This document shows, piece after piece, positions 15,084 to 22,892 of a stretch of DNA of 35,988 nucleotides. The number at the start of each line of letters is the position of its first letter. Position 1 is the stretch's first letter. A model generated the notes under the pieces. That model worked only from the letters and a program-made list of their open reading frames with translations, was not told where the DNA came from and ran no database searches. The DNA comes from Candidatus Wolfebacteria bacterium (GTDB taxonomy: Bacteria; Patescibacteriota; Minisyncoccia; Phycocordibacterales; NVSU01), in contig NVSU01000003.1 in NCBI GenBank assembly GCA_002401345.1, positions 31,520 to 67,507 on the forward strand. Direction: 5' to 3'. The position numbers and the translations under genes are program-made.

Positions 15084-16547
15084 ATGTTAGATCTAAAAAC
15101 AATGAAATCAGCGCTTCAACAACTCGAAGAGGAGCGAAAAATACCTAAGGAAAAAATAATCGAAGCAATCGAGCAAGCCCTTGCAGCAGCCTACAAAAAA
15201 GATTATGGAAAGAAAGGACAAATTATTCGTGCTCACTTCGACATGGACTCAGGAAAAACTGAATTTTCACAAATTAAAATAGTTGTAGATGATTCACTTG
15301 TAAGAATAGTTGAAGAAGGAGATGAAGAAGAGGAAGAGGAAGTGGTTGAAGAAGGAGATGAGAGAGTACGATTCAATCCAGAACATCACATTCTTATAGA
15401 AGATGCCCAAAAAATTAAAAAAGGTGTAGAACTCGAGGAAGAAATTATATTCCCTCTTGAAGCACAGGATGATTACGGACGAATTGCCGCCCAAACTGCA
15501 AAACAAGTTATCATTCAACGTATCCGAGAAGCAGAACGAGGTTCTATTCTTGATGAGTATGGAGACAAAGAAGGAGAAATCGTAAATGGAATCGTTCAAA
15601 AAATTGATCGAGGTAATGTATTTATCGATTTTAACAGAGCAACTGGTGTACTTCCCTCATCTGAGCAGATTCCTGGAGAGAGATATCATCAGGGAGGTAG
15701 AATTCGAGCATATCTATATCAAGTAGAAGAATCGCCACGAGGAATTAACTTACGACTATCGCGAACTCATCCTAAGTTAATTGAAAAATTATTTGAGATC
15801 GAAGCACCAGAAGTTGCAGGTGGTGTGGTTGAAATAAAAAGCATTGCACGTGAACCTGGTAATCGATCAAAAATTGCTGTTATGTCTCATGATGAAAACA
15901 TTGATCCAGTAGGATCTCTTGTGGGACAACGTGGAATACGTGTCACAACAGTTATGAATGAACTCAATGGTGAGAAAATTGATATTATTGAATGGGATGA
16001 AGATCCAGCAAAGTTCGTTGCTGCCGCACTGTCTCCTGCTAAAGTATTGGATATTGAAATAGACGAGGAAGAGAAAAAAGCAACAATTGAAGTTGTAGAT
16101 GACCAACTTTCTCTTGCAATTGGAAAAGGAGGACAAAACGTTCGGCTTGCAGCAAAACTTACTGGATGGAAAATCGATATTCAAGGAATGGAAGGTGAAA
16201 AAGATGAATCTACTGATGAAGATAAAGAGAATCAGCCAGCTGGCGGAGATGAATCAGAAACAGAAACTGCTAAAGAAGAAAATCCACCAGCAGACGTAGA
16301 AGAAAAGAGTACATCAGCGAATCCGCCAGCTGGAGGAGTGGAAAAAGATTCAGACAACAAGGAGAATCCGTCAGCTGACGAAGAGGAAACAAAAGATGAC
16401 GACCCGCTTCGCCAAAGCTCCAGCGAGGCGAGCAAAGAGAATCAGCCAGCTGGCGAAGAGGAAAAGGAATCATCTCCTGAAGAAGAACCTAAAGATCCTA
16501 AAGGAAGCTCGCCCGATGCTTCTGAGGAAGCGTCTAGGGAAAAATAA
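15084..16547 (+). CDS. nusA: Transcription termination/antitermination factor NusA with repeat-built acidic tail
   Basis: RNA polymerase-binding factor controlling pausing, termination and antitermination. N-terminal domain about 1-130 with an extra acidic run (EEGDEEEEEEVVEEGDE, 77-93); S1 domain about 163-228 (VNGIVQKIDRGNVFIDF); KH1 about 260-320 (VGSLVGQRGIRV); KH2 about 328-368 (LAIGKGGQNVRLAAKLTGW). The tail (370-487) is highly acidic and holds five copies of an ENQPAGGDE-like repeat (ENQPAGGDE, ENPPADVEE, ANPPAGGVE, ENPSADEEE, ENQPAGEEE), three of them encoded by the GCCAGCTGGC palindrome, plus DPLRQSSSEAS from a second GC-rich element. It has no acidic repeat of the E. coli type; the tail looks made by repeated insertion of palindromes. 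Long structured leader. Confidence 0.95.
   Translation: MLDLKTMKSALQQLEEERKIPKEKIIEAIEQALAAAYKKDYGKKGQIIRAHFDMDSGKTEFSQIKIVVDDSLVRIVEEGDEEEEEEVVEEGDERVRFNPEHHILIEDAQKIKKGVELEEEIIFPLEAQDDYGRIAAQTAKQVIIQRIREAERGSILDEYGDKEGEIVNGIVQKIDRGNVFIDFNRATGVLPSSEQIPGERYHQGGRIRAYLYQVEESPRGINLRLSRTHPKLIEKLFEIEAPEVAGGVVEIKSIAREPGNRSKIAVMSHDENIDPVGSLVGQRGIRVTTVMNELNGEKIDIIEWDEDPAKFVAAALSPAKVLDIEIDEEEKKATIEVVDDQLSLAIGKGGQNVRLAAKLTGWKIDIQGMEGEKDESTDEDKENQPAGGDESETETAKEENPPADVEEKSTSANPPAGGVEKDSDNKENPSADEEETKDDDPLRQSSSEASKENQPAGEEEKESSPEEEPKDPKGSSPDASEEASREK
16230..16463. repeat. Cluster of GC-rich palindromes inside the nusA tail
   Basis: Copies of (A/C)GCCAGCTGGCG lie at about 16234, 16323 and 16443, and two decayed ones at about 16282 and 16368 (CCGTCAGCTGACG), each preceded by GA(A/G)AATC. 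A second element, CCCGCTTCGCC..CAGCGAGGCGAG (16403-16432), matches in 26 of 30 bases the reverse complement of the patch before tig (about 20970-21000). All are read in frame as P-A-G-G or R-Q-S type residues. Confidence 0.75.
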
Positions 16548-16564
16548 ACTACTCAGTACAATAA

Positions 16565-16595
16565 AAAACACCCATCACATGTGATGGGTGTTTTT
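16565..16595 (+). terminator. nusA terminator
   Basis: AAAACACCCATCAC-atgt-GATGGGTGTTTTT, 18 nt after the nusA stop, with a T run. Confidence 0.85.
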
Positions 16596-16620
16596 ACTTA
16601 GACGTCCGACGTCTAAGTAA
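16594..16620. repeat. Palindrome ACTTAGACGT-ccg-ACGTCTAAGT, copy 1
   Basis: A perfect inverted repeat directly after the nusA terminator. Its 23-bp core recurs exactly at 17878-17900. Confidence 0.7.
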
Positions 16621-16647
16621 ATGATGATTTTTTTACAGTGCATAAAA

Positions 16648-16672
16648 AAAGCATCCGATTAACGGATGCTTT
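16648..16672 (-). terminator. Terminator of the 179-aa secreted protein gene
   Basis: AAAAGCATCCG-ttaat-CGGATGCTTTTTTT on the minus strand, starting at the stop codon of the upstream gene. The T-run side continues into GTGCATAAAAAAAGC-type sequence that recurs at 17294. Confidence 0.8.
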
Positions 16673-17211
16673 TACTTATACATTTCTGGACGTGCCAAAA
16701 GAAGTGATACGCCAAGCCCCAAAATAGGCTGAGTCGCATTTTGAAAGATATTTACCTCAGCCATAATGCCGATGTGCGACTCCTTGTGTCTATATTCAAT
16801 TATGTATGCATGATGGTATCCATATGCGATTGCAAAATCATATCTGAGACTAAAGGGAACATTTAATAAATAATTGCCATCAATTCTAAAAAATATACCT
16901 GCCCCTCCAAACTCTTTTACCGAAAATCTATATGAGGAACGATTCAAACTTAGAATCTTGGTTTCAGAATGAAAGCTTATACTCAATCCTGCAATTAACC
17001 ATTGTTCTCCTATTCCTCCGGAGATTTTTGTATAAAACCACGTATCATAACCTTTCTTGAAAGGACTAATTTTTTCTGAACCTACACTTAATGACATATA
17101 ACGGTGCATGAATGTGTGTTCATTAGACACTGTGTCTTCACGAGCTTGAGCCACAACTAGAGATTTGGAAAGTAAAAAAATAGCAACGAGAGAAAATTTA
17201 AAATTTCTCAT
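16672..17211 (-). CDS. Secreted beta-rich protein, outer-membrane-barrel-like
   Basis: 179 aa with a clear signal peptide (MRNFKFSLVAIFLLSKSLVVAQA). The mature part alternates polar and hydrophobic residues in many short strands rich in Tyr, Phe and Gly (YRFSVKEFGGAGIFFRI; SLRYDFAIAYGYHHAYI; ILGLGVSLLLARPEMYK), as in small beta-barrel proteins. That would be odd for a CPR cell, which is thought to lack an outer membrane; a secreted beta-sandwich is an alternative. No family recognised. Monocistronic with its own terminator. Confidence 0.65.
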   Translation of the reverse strand: MRNFKFSLVAIFLLSKSLVVAQAREDTVSNEHTFMHRYMSLSVGSEKISPFKKGYDTWFYTKISGGIGEQWLIAGLSISFHSETKILSLNRSSYRFSVKEFGGAGIFFRIDGNYLLNVPFSLRYDFAIAYGYHHAYIIEYRHKESHIGIMAEVNIFQNATQPILGLGVSLLLARPEMYK

Positions 17212-17305
17212 GATATGTTGTGTTTTGAGTTGACAAAATAAGATCTGAATTAATTCTACAAACAGAATAGCTTTTTGTCAAATATTATTTACGGTGCATA
17301 AAAAA

Positions 17306-17328
17306 AGCCGACAACGATTGTTGCCGGC
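17306..17328 (-). terminator. Terminator hairpin GCCGACAAC type, copy 1
   Basis: GCCGGCAAC-aatc-GTTGTCGGC with a T run on the minus strand, after the small minus-strand ORFs at 17390 and 17557. It resembles the hairpin at 17943-17967. Confidence 0.7.
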
Positions 17329-17389
17329 CCTACCCCTTGTCGGTCGGGTAAGTAGTATTGTTACAAACAAATTTGTTTGTCAGTAAGAC

Positions 17390-17485
17390 TTAGTTCCACC
17401 AGGTGATATCTTTTTTGAGCTCTTCTTCTTTTTCTTTGGGTTTGGAAGAGATTACGCTCCCACTTGTGACGTCTTTTCTTTTCAT
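17390..17485 (-). CDS. Possible 31-aa charged small protein
   Basis: A 31-codon frame, MKRKDVTSGSVISSKPKEKE followed by EELKKDITWWN, lies alone between a terminator and the next small gene. Composition is strongly charged with a terminal Trp-Trp-Asn. It shares its direction with the surrounding small-protein genes and is followed by a terminator. There is no recognisable family and no ribosome binding site, so it may be chance. Confidence 0.4.
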   Translation of the reverse strand: MKRKDVTSGSVISSKPKEKEEELKKDITWWN

Positions 17486-17556
17486 GATTTCTGAGTTAAG
17501 GATTAATATCTAATTGCTGATTTTACTATATCATAATTGAACTAATCACCATATTT

Positions 17557-17757
17557 TTAACAAAAATTTGCAGGCTTTTCAAAATAGTGTACAACAGCGG
17601 CACCAAGAAGACATACCGATGCTACCACACTCGAGATAATCAATTTATCAAAAGTGCCATCAGCTGGAATACCCCAACAGAATACAACACCTACTACTAT
17701 AGTGAATACAATAAAAGGAGCTGATGCGGCTAAAAATGCATATTTAACTAATTTCAT
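17557..17757 (-). CDS. Small two-helix membrane protein
   Basis: 66 aa from the ATG at 17757 (MKLVKYAFLAASAPFIVF); an in-frame ATG at 17778 would add MHINNRK. Two membrane segments (about 5-28 and 38-58) joined by a short loop (GIPADGTFDK), with a short His/Lys tail. Its opening resembles that of the 74-aa gene further upstream (MKLLSYILLYLGLG), and both are flanked by the same kind of terminator, so they may be distant duplicates. Function unknown. Confidence 0.6.
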   Translation of the reverse strand: MKLVKYAFLAASAPFIVFTIVVGVVFCWGIPADGTFDKLIISSVVASVCLLGAAVVHYFEKPANFC

Positions 17758-17873
17758 TTTTCTATTATTAATGTGCAACGCACAAGTTTGACTTTGAATT
17801 TTCTGGAGTTATTTTATAATAAAAATCTCATATTGTCAACTAATCGTAATCGTCACAAAACTCGTGTCCTACT

Positions 17874-17904
17874 CTCTACTTAGACGTCCGACGTCTAAGT
17901 AGAG
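17874..17904. repeat. Palindrome ACTTAGACGT-ccg-ACGTCTAAGT, copy 2
   Basis: A 31-bp perfect inverted repeat, with arms extended to CTCTACTTAGACGT. The core is identical to the copy at 16596-16618. Confidence 0.7.
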
Positions 17905-17942
17905 CGATTTTCTTAAAAAGTTTTTTGCCTTAACAATAAAAA

Positions 17943-17967
17943 AGCCGACAACGTGATGTTGTCGGCC
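17943..17967 (-). terminator. Terminator hairpin GCCGACAAC type, copy 2
   Basis: GCCGACAAC-atcac-GTTGTCGGC on the minus strand, followed by a T run. A second small stem (TTACC/GGGTAA) lies beside it, as at 17330-17350. It ends the 74-aa gene. Confidence 0.7.
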
Positions 17968-17992
17968 TTACCTTTTTGGGTAAGAAATTTTG

Positions 17993-18217
17993 TTAATCTC
18001 CCTTTTCGTGTAAATAACGAGAAGCAATTGATCCAACCAACAGTGCTGTACTTAAACCACAATAGAAAATAGGTGGTAGTTGAGCAATGACTTCAAATAC
18101 TAGATCGCCGCCATTAAGGATGCGATAAATTATACAGAAATACATAATCCAGATTAAAATTAGAACTCCAAGCCCTAAATATAAAAGAATATAAGATAAT
18201 AATTTCATCTTTTTCAA
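17993..18217 (-). CDS. Small two-helix membrane protein
   Basis: 74 aa: a basic start (MKKMK), a long membrane helix (LLSYILLYLGLGVLILIWIMYFCIIY, about 6-31), a short loop with NGGD, a second helix (about 47-66, IFYCGLSTALLVGSIA) and a charged tail HEKGD. No family recognised. It lies in a run of short minus-strand membrane-protein genes, each with its own terminator. Confidence 0.6.
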   Translation of the reverse strand: MKKMKLLSYILLYLGLGVLILIWIMYFCIIYRILNGGDLVFEVIAQLPPIFYCGLSTALLVGSIASRYLHEKGD

Positions 18218-18367
18218 TTTTAATGTACAAAAGTACGAGTTAGTTTAAATATTGTTTCGGTATTATACTATCATGAAAAAGGCATATTGTCAACTCTTTG
18301 AAATCATTCATTTATATAGTATTCTAGACACATTATAAATTAAATAACAAGGTGTATGTAGTGATAT

Positions 18368-18424
18368 ACCCCAGTAAAATAGCGACTATGTCGCATTCTT
18401 GCAGGTCAAGAATTTCACGGGGTG
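18368..18424 (+). promoter_or_regulatory. Three-way-junction leader element before hppA
   Basis: Arms ACCCCAGTAAAAT and ATTTCACGGGGTG; inner hairpins GCGAC-tat-GTCGC and ATTCTTG-caggt-CAAGAAT. The second hairpin shares three bases with the 3' arm, so the two pairings could compete. The 3' arm ends 38 nt before the hppA ATG. A TAAAAT box sits 4 nt before that ATG. Confidence 0.65.
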
Positions 18425-18462
18425 CTTAATTTTAATATTCACTACATTCATTTAAAATTAGC

Positions 18463-20445
18463 ATGACATTATTTATCTTTATAAGTGCCGCTATAGCTAT
18501 CCTTTATGGATTATTTCTTGCATATAGAATTATTCTATTGCCTGCAGGAAATGAAAAAATGAGATCAATCGCATCTGCGATTCAAGAAGGTGCATCTGCA
18601 TACTTAAACCGACAATACAAAACAATCGGTATAGTAGCAATCGTACTCTTCATTATTATTGGATTCATTAACACACTCGGATGGACTACTGCCCTTGCAT
18701 TCCTTGTTGGTTCAGTACTTTCAGCAGCTGCTGGATACATTGGTATGAACGTGTCTGTTCGAGCAAACGTACGAACAGCAGAAGCAGCACGGACAAGTAT
18801 GAGTAAAGCATTTAATGTTGCAGTTCGGGGAGGAACAGTAACAGGAATGCTTGTTGTTGGTCTTGCACTTCTTGGAACAGCTGCATTTTATTTTATAACA
18901 AAGGATATTAATGCATTAATCGGTCTTGGATTTGGTGCATCTCTTATTTCTATCTTTGCTCGACTTGGTGGAGGAATATTTACTAAAGCAGCTGACGTTG
19001 GAGCGGACCTTGTCGGAAAGGTTGAAGCAGGAATTCCCGAGGATGATCCTCGAAATCCTGCAGTAATCGCTGATAATGTTGGAGACAACGTTGGAGATGT
19101 CGCAGGTATGGCAGCTGATCTCTTTGAGACATATGCGATCACCTCAATTGCCGCAATGATCCTTGGTGGACTTCTTCTAAGTGATTTCTCAAATGCAATC
19201 ATCTACCCTCTTGTATTAGGAGCAATATCAATCTTTGCTTCAATACTTGGAACGTTCTTTATTCGACTAGGAAAGAACAACAATCCTATGCAGGCATTGT
19301 ACAAAGGACTTATTGCATCAGGAATATTAGCTGCTATTGGTTTCTATCCTGTAACAAACGCATTGATGAGTGGAAATGGAGTATATGGTGTATCCAATCT
19401 TTATTTCGCAGCACTCATCGGTCTTGTAATCACAGGAGCACTTGTAATGATTACAGAATACTTTACTTCAACAGAACGTAAACCTGTCCAAGATATTGCG
19501 AGAGCGTCAGTAACTGGTCATGGAACAAACATTATTGAAGGTCTTGCGGTATCAATGAAATCAACTGCACTACCAGTACTCGTTATTGTTGCGGGAATTC
19601 TTGGCTCATTCGCATTCGCTGGACTTTACGGAATAGCTGTCGCTGCAGTAGCCATGCTTTCAATGGCAGGAATAATTGTTGCAATGGATGCCTACGGACC
19701 AATTACAGATAATGCCGGAGGAATTGCTGAGATGGCTAAAATGGGTGAGAGTGTACGTGCGATAACAGATCCGCTCGATGCTGTTGGAAATACAACAAAG
19801 GCTGTTACAAAAGGATATGCAATAGGTTCGGCTGCACTCGCTGCACTTGTACTCTTTGCTGACTTCACTCACACTATTCCTGATACCATTACATTTGCGA
19901 TTGATAATCCATTTGTACTCGCAGGACTTCTTATCGGTGGATTACTTCCGTATTACTTTAGTGCCCTTTCAATGGAAGCTGTAGGACGAGCTGCGGGAGC
20001 TGTAGTAGAAGAGGTGCGAAGACAATTCAGAGAGAAACCAGGAATAATGTTAGGTACTGAACGACCTGATTACAAAAGAAGTGTTGATTTAGTAACAAAA
20101 TCAGCAATCAAAGAAATGATCGTTCCAGCACTTATACCTGTTGTTATTCCAATTCTTGTAGGATTTACTCTTGGAATAGAGGCACTTGGTGGTCTTCTGA
20201 TCGGTGCACTTATTACAGGAATATTTGTTGCAATATCAATGACCTCAGGCGGAGGTGCATGGGATAATGCAAAGAAATATATTGAAGATGGTCATCATGG
20301 AGGAAAAGGATCTGAAGCACACAAAGCTGCAGTCACAGGTGATACTGTGGGAGATCCATATAAAGATACGGCTGGTCCTGCGATCAACCCAATGATTAAG
20401 ATTCTTAACATTGTTGCACTTTTGATTGTTGCACTCCTTCTCTAG
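18463..20445 (+). CDS. hppA: Membrane-bound H+-translocating pyrophosphatase, K+-independent type
   Basis: Polytopic integral membrane protein of 660 aa that couples pyrophosphate hydrolysis to cation export. The signature [20 protein letters not shown] and [13 protein letters not shown] are present (about 184-216), as are the C-terminal metal- and PPi-binding motifs ([26 protein letters not shown]). The type-defining position reads [10 protein letters not shown] with Lys446 and Thr449; Lys and Thr there mark K+-independent H+ pumps, whereas Ala marks K+-dependent ones. It would let the cell store energy from PPi released in biosynthesis. Followed by a small membrane-protein gene on the same strand. 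Confidence 0.96.
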   Translation: MTLFIFISAAIAILYGLFLAYRIILLPAGNEKMRSIASAIQEGASAYLNRQYKTIGIVAIVLFIIIGFINTLGWTTALAFLVGSVLSAAAGYIGMNVSVRANVRTAEAARTSMSKAFNVAVRGGTVTGMLVVGLALLGTAAFYFITKDINALIGLGFGASLISIFARLGGGIFTKAADVGADLVGKVEAGIPEDDPRNPAVIADNVGDNVGDVAGMAADLFETYAITSIAAMILGGLLLSDFSNAIIYPLVLGAISIFASILGTFFIRLGKNNNPMQALYKGLIASGILAAIGFYPVTNALMSGNGVYGVSNLYFAALIGLVITGALVMITEYFTSTERKPVQDIARASVTGHGTNIIEGLAVSMKSTALPVLVIVAGILGSFAFAGLYGIAVAAVAMLSMAGIIVAMDAYGPITDNAGGIAEMAKMGESVRAITDPLDAVGNTTKAVTKGYAIGSAALAALVLFADFTHTIPDTITFAIDNPFVLAGLLIGGLLPYYFSALSMEAVGRAAGAVVEEVRRQFREKPGIMLGTERPDYKRSVDLVTKSAIKEMIVPALIPVVIPILVGFTLGIEALGGLLIGALITGIFVAISMTSGGGAWDNAKKYIEDGHHGGKGSEAHKAAVTGDTVGDPYKDTAGPAINPMIKILNIVALLIVALLL

Positions 20446-20545
20446 TATCATACGTTCCTTAATGTAGTTGTCCCGCTTATAGTAGCGCTTCTAATATAAG
20501 GTGATATACTATACACACTTATTAATAATAATCTATTAAATAAAC

Positions 20546-20845
20546 ATGAACACACATAAATCAGGAAATGCCCTCGTTGGCATCATTATTATCATCATAA
20601 TTCTTATCATTGGTGGAATCTTACTATTTAGATCAAATGTACAAGACACAGCCCCAGATACACAAGTCGACACTACAGTTGAAAGTCCAGTTGATCCAGT
20701 AGATCCAGAAGTTGAGAGTGACTTGAGTCAAATTGATGTGCTTGATGATTCAGAATTAATCGACAGCATAGAATCTTTTGATGAAAACCTAGGACTATCT
20801 GAATTTGATGATCTTGATCTATTAGATCTAGATACAACATTTTAA
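20546..20845 (+). CDS. Small membrane-anchored acidic protein
   Basis: 99 aa. A short basic N-terminus (MNTHKSGN), one very hydrophobic helix (ALVGIIIIIIILIIGGILLF, about 9-28), then a proline/acidic linker (SPVDPVDPEVES) and an acidic Leu/Asp-rich end (FDDLDLLDLDTTF). The layout recalls the TM plus acidic repeat protein at 14187-14492. No family recognised. It lies 100 bp after hppA and ends before a strong terminator. Confidence 0.65.
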   Translation: MNTHKSGNALVGIIIIIIILIIGGILLFRSNVQDTAPDTQVDTTVESPVDPVDPEVESDLSQIDVLDDSELIDSIESFDENLGLSEFDDLDLLDLDTTF

Positions 20846-20860
20846 GTTAAGACTTTTCTT

Positions 20861-20889
20861 AAAAACCCCAGCATTGCTGGGGTTTTTTT
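20861..20889 (+). terminator. Terminator after the hppA region
   Basis: AAAAACCCCAGC-att-GCTGGGGTTTTTTT. Its T run supplies the first bases of the next promoter's -35 box. Confidence 0.85.
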
Positions 20890-20916
20890 GACAAATATAT
20901 ATGCTCCCTGTAGACT
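20888..20916 (+). promoter_or_regulatory. Promoter upstream of tig
   Basis: -35 TTGACA (20888-20893), 17 bp, -10 TAGACT (20911-20916). Start near 20923, one base before the ATG of the leader ORF at 20924. Confidence 0.65.
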
Positions 20917-20923
20917 AATGTCT

Positions 20924-21061
20924 ATGACTAAAGTAGAAACCCCAGAACCACAAAGCTTCGCTTTGGGTACTCGCCTCGCTGACGTTCTGGCGAAGCGGGC
21001 GGGGCAGGAAGTAACAAAGCCAAACCATTTAATAGTATTTAACACATACATATTACTATAA
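20924..21061 (+). CDS. Leader ORF that copies the trigger-factor start
   Basis: A 45-codon frame opens M-T-K-V-E (ATGACTAAAGTAGA), against M-T-K-I-E (ATGACTAAAATAGA) for tig, which begins 5 nt after its stop. In between it reads through a GC-rich palindromic patch (S-F-A-L-G-T-R-L-A-D-V-L-A-K-R-A-G). It lies exactly where a leaderless transcript would begin. The design parallels the tpiA leader ORF: gene-like start, GC-rich palindrome, stop at the real start. It may be a displaced original start, a coupling peptide, or coincidence. Confidence 0.45.
   Translation: MTKVETPEPQSFALGTRLADVLAKRAGQEVTKPNHLIVFNTYILL
20953..21004. repeat. GC-rich palindromic patch before tig
   Basis: It contains AAAGC-ttc-GCTTT, then CTCGCCTCGCTGACGTTCTG and GCGAAGCGGGC. 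The reverse complement of about 20970-21000 matches the element within nusA (16403-16432) in 26 of 30 bases. Confidence 0.65.
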
Positions 21062-21066
21062 ACAAT

Positions 21067-22143
21067 ATGACTAAAATAGAGATCAAAAAGAATAAAAATA
21101 GTGAAATAGAGATTATAGGAGAAATTGCTGAAAAAGAGTTCGAATCATACCGAAAGGACGCCGTTACTCATCTTGGAAAAGAACTTGAAGTGGATGGATT
21201 TAGAAAAGGCCACGTACCTGAGAACATTATCGAATCAAAACTCTCCGACATGTTAGTACTAGAAGAGATGGCTCATCGTGCTATTAGTAAAGAATATCCT
21301 ACAATACTCGCAGATAATAAGATTGATGCAATAGGACGACCTGAAATCTCACTTACAAAACTCGCTAAAAATAATCCTCTCGGATTCACTATTCGAACTG
21401 CAGTAATGCCAGAAATCACACTTCCCGACTATGCCTCCATTGCTAAAAAAATACCTTTTTCAAAAGAGTCCACCGATGCGACTGATGAAGATATCGAAAA
21501 TACAATACTACAAATAAGAAGGATGAGAGCACAATCTCAAGCCCAAGCTCAAGCGAAACAGAAAGAGAAAGAGAAAAAAGAAGAAGGTACCCCTACTCCT
21601 CCTGCAAAAATAGAGGATAAAGATTTACCTCCACTAGATGATGAACACGTTAAATCATTGGGAAACTTTAAAGATGTTGCTGATTTTAAGATACAACTAA
21701 AGGAAAATATTAAAAAAGAGAAAGAAACAAAGGAGAACGACAAGCGACGACTAAAAATAATAGACGGCATTATAGAAAAATCCACCGTGGAAGTACCTCA
21801 ACTTCTCGTAAATATGGAATTGGATAAAATGCTTCATCAACTCAAAGGAGATATCGCAAATTCTGGTCTCACATTTGAGGACTATCTAAAGCATCTCAAA
21901 AAAGAAGAAGCTGATATTCGAAAAGACTGGGAAAAAGATGCACGCAAGAGAGCTGAAGTCTCACTTATCATAAGTAAAATTGCACTTGCTGAAAATATAA
22001 AGGCGGACGAAAAAGAAGTTGAACATCAACTCAAACACCTTCTTGAACACCACAAAGGAGCAGATCCACAGGGTGCACGCGCCTATATCGAAAATATACT
22101 TATCAATAAAAAAGTATTCGCTTTTCTGGAAGATCAGAAATAG
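21067..22143 (+). CDS. tig: Trigger factor without PPIase domain
   Basis: Ribosome-associated chaperone of 358 aa (common form about 430). The N-terminal ribosome-binding domain (1 to about 115) carries the docking loop as GFRKGHVP (44-51). The C-terminal helical arm domain runs from about 195 to 358 (VKSLGNFKDVADFKIQLKEN onward). Between them, where the FKBP-type peptidyl-prolyl isomerase domain belongs, there is only a charged Gln/Lys/Glu/Pro linker (about 152-190, AQSQAQAQAKQKEKEKKEE). The isomerase activity should be missing; the chaperone function, carried by the other domains in E. coli, may remain. Confidence 0.9.
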   Translation: MTKIEIKKNKNSEIEIIGEIAEKEFESYRKDAVTHLGKELEVDGFRKGHVPENIIESKLSDMLVLEEMAHRAISKEYPTILADNKIDAIGRPEISLTKLAKNNPLGFTIRTAVMPEITLPDYASIAKKIPFSKESTDATDEDIENTILQIRRMRAQSQAQAQAKQKEKEKKEEGTPTPPAKIEDKDLPPLDDEHVKSLGNFKDVADFKIQLKENIKKEKETKENDKRRLKIIDGIIEKSTVEVPQLLVNMELDKMLHQLKGDIANSGLTFEDYLKHLKKEEADIRKDWEKDARKRAEVSLIISKIALAENIKADEKEVEHQLKHLLEHHKGADPQGARAYIENILINKKVFAFLEDQK

Positions 22144-22152
22144 GAATTAAAA

Positions 22153-22178
22153 AAAACGAAGTCTTGCGACTTCGTTTT
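22153..22178. terminator. Terminator between tig and the 192-aa gene
   Basis: AAAACGAAGTC-ttgc-GACTTCGTTTT. It lies between convergent genes and could serve both. Confidence 0.8.
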
Positions 22179-22182
22179 ACTT

Positions 22183-22761
22183 TTACAAAACTCCTATTGT
22201 AATAAGACCTGCATATATTATGCCTGTAGTTAACATGGCAACAGTTCCAACTCTAAGAGCACGAACAAACTTTGATGCGACCGCGCGCTTCACGTATTCC
22301 TTGTACATACCCTTTGGATCATAGACCCGGCCTGAAAATCTATCACCGAGTTTTTCTTTAATCACTCCATCTCCATCAAGATCAAAAATCCATTTTTTTG
22401 TATCCATCTCAGTAACTCTTGCATATACAATGTATTTTTCGAAAAGCGTCTCATAGATAGCTATCTCAAATGCGATGCCATTAAGCGTATCTTTAAGAAT
22501 TTTAACAGGGAGTGAAACCACATCACCAAACGTTTGTTTTGTTGAAAGTGTATCCGGTTTCCATTCTGCACCCTTTCGCATACTTTTTTTAATAAGTTTA
22601 ACCATAGGATAAAATGGACCTGGATGCTCTCTGCTTTTAATTGTATCCTTTCTTATGGAGTTAATTTCACTGTCCTCCACCTTCAAAACACCACTCGCGG
22701 AGCAAATAAATGCATTTGATAAAAATAATCCAATAAGTACACAAATTTTTTTTGCTTTCAT
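22183..22761 (-). CDS. Exported protein with C-terminal membrane helix
   Basis: 192 aa. Signal peptide (MKAKKICVLIGLFLSNAFICSASG), a mixed alpha/beta central part, and a hydrophobic C-terminal segment (about 170-191, VAMLTTGIIYAGLITIGVL) likely to anchor it. FDLDGDGVIKEKLGDRF (about 126-142) looks like an EF-hand-type calcium loop (D-x-D-x-D-G), though only one is present. No family recognised. The sequence before the start contains GGAGG-like bases (AAAGGAGGCACTAATG on the minus strand), one of the few good ribosome binding sites in the window. Confidence 0.65.
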   Translation of the reverse strand: MKAKKICVLIGLFLSNAFICSASGVLKVEDSEINSIRKDTIKSREHPGPFYPMVKLIKKSMRKGAEWKPDTLSTKQTFGDVVSLPVKILKDTLNGIAFEIAIYETLFEKYIVYARVTEMDTKKWIFDLDGDGVIKEKLGDRFSGRVYDPKGMYKEYVKRAVASKFVRALRVGTVAMLTTGIIYAGLITIGVL

Positions 22762-22763
22762 TA

Positions 22764-22778
22764 GTGCCTCCTTTAATA
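22764..22778 (-). promoter_or_regulatory. Clear Shine-Dalgarno sequence
   Basis: AAAGGAGG lies 7 nt before the ATG of the 192-aa exported protein. It is notable because nearly all other starts in the window lack one. Confidence 0.7.
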
Positions 22779-22892
22779 TTAAACAACATTAATTTCTGAT
22801 CCTATTATGGCAATAAATAAGTATTTTGTCAATACTACCTAGATTTCATTTTTGTTATACTGACTACATTATTCTTAAATAAACTCAAAGTT

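Noticed and set aside
22560-22620. Calcium-binding EF-hand protein call for the 192-aa gene
   Set aside because: Only one D-x-D-x-D-G loop (about 126-131) is seen and no helix-loop-helix pair, so I kept it as an observation rather than a function.
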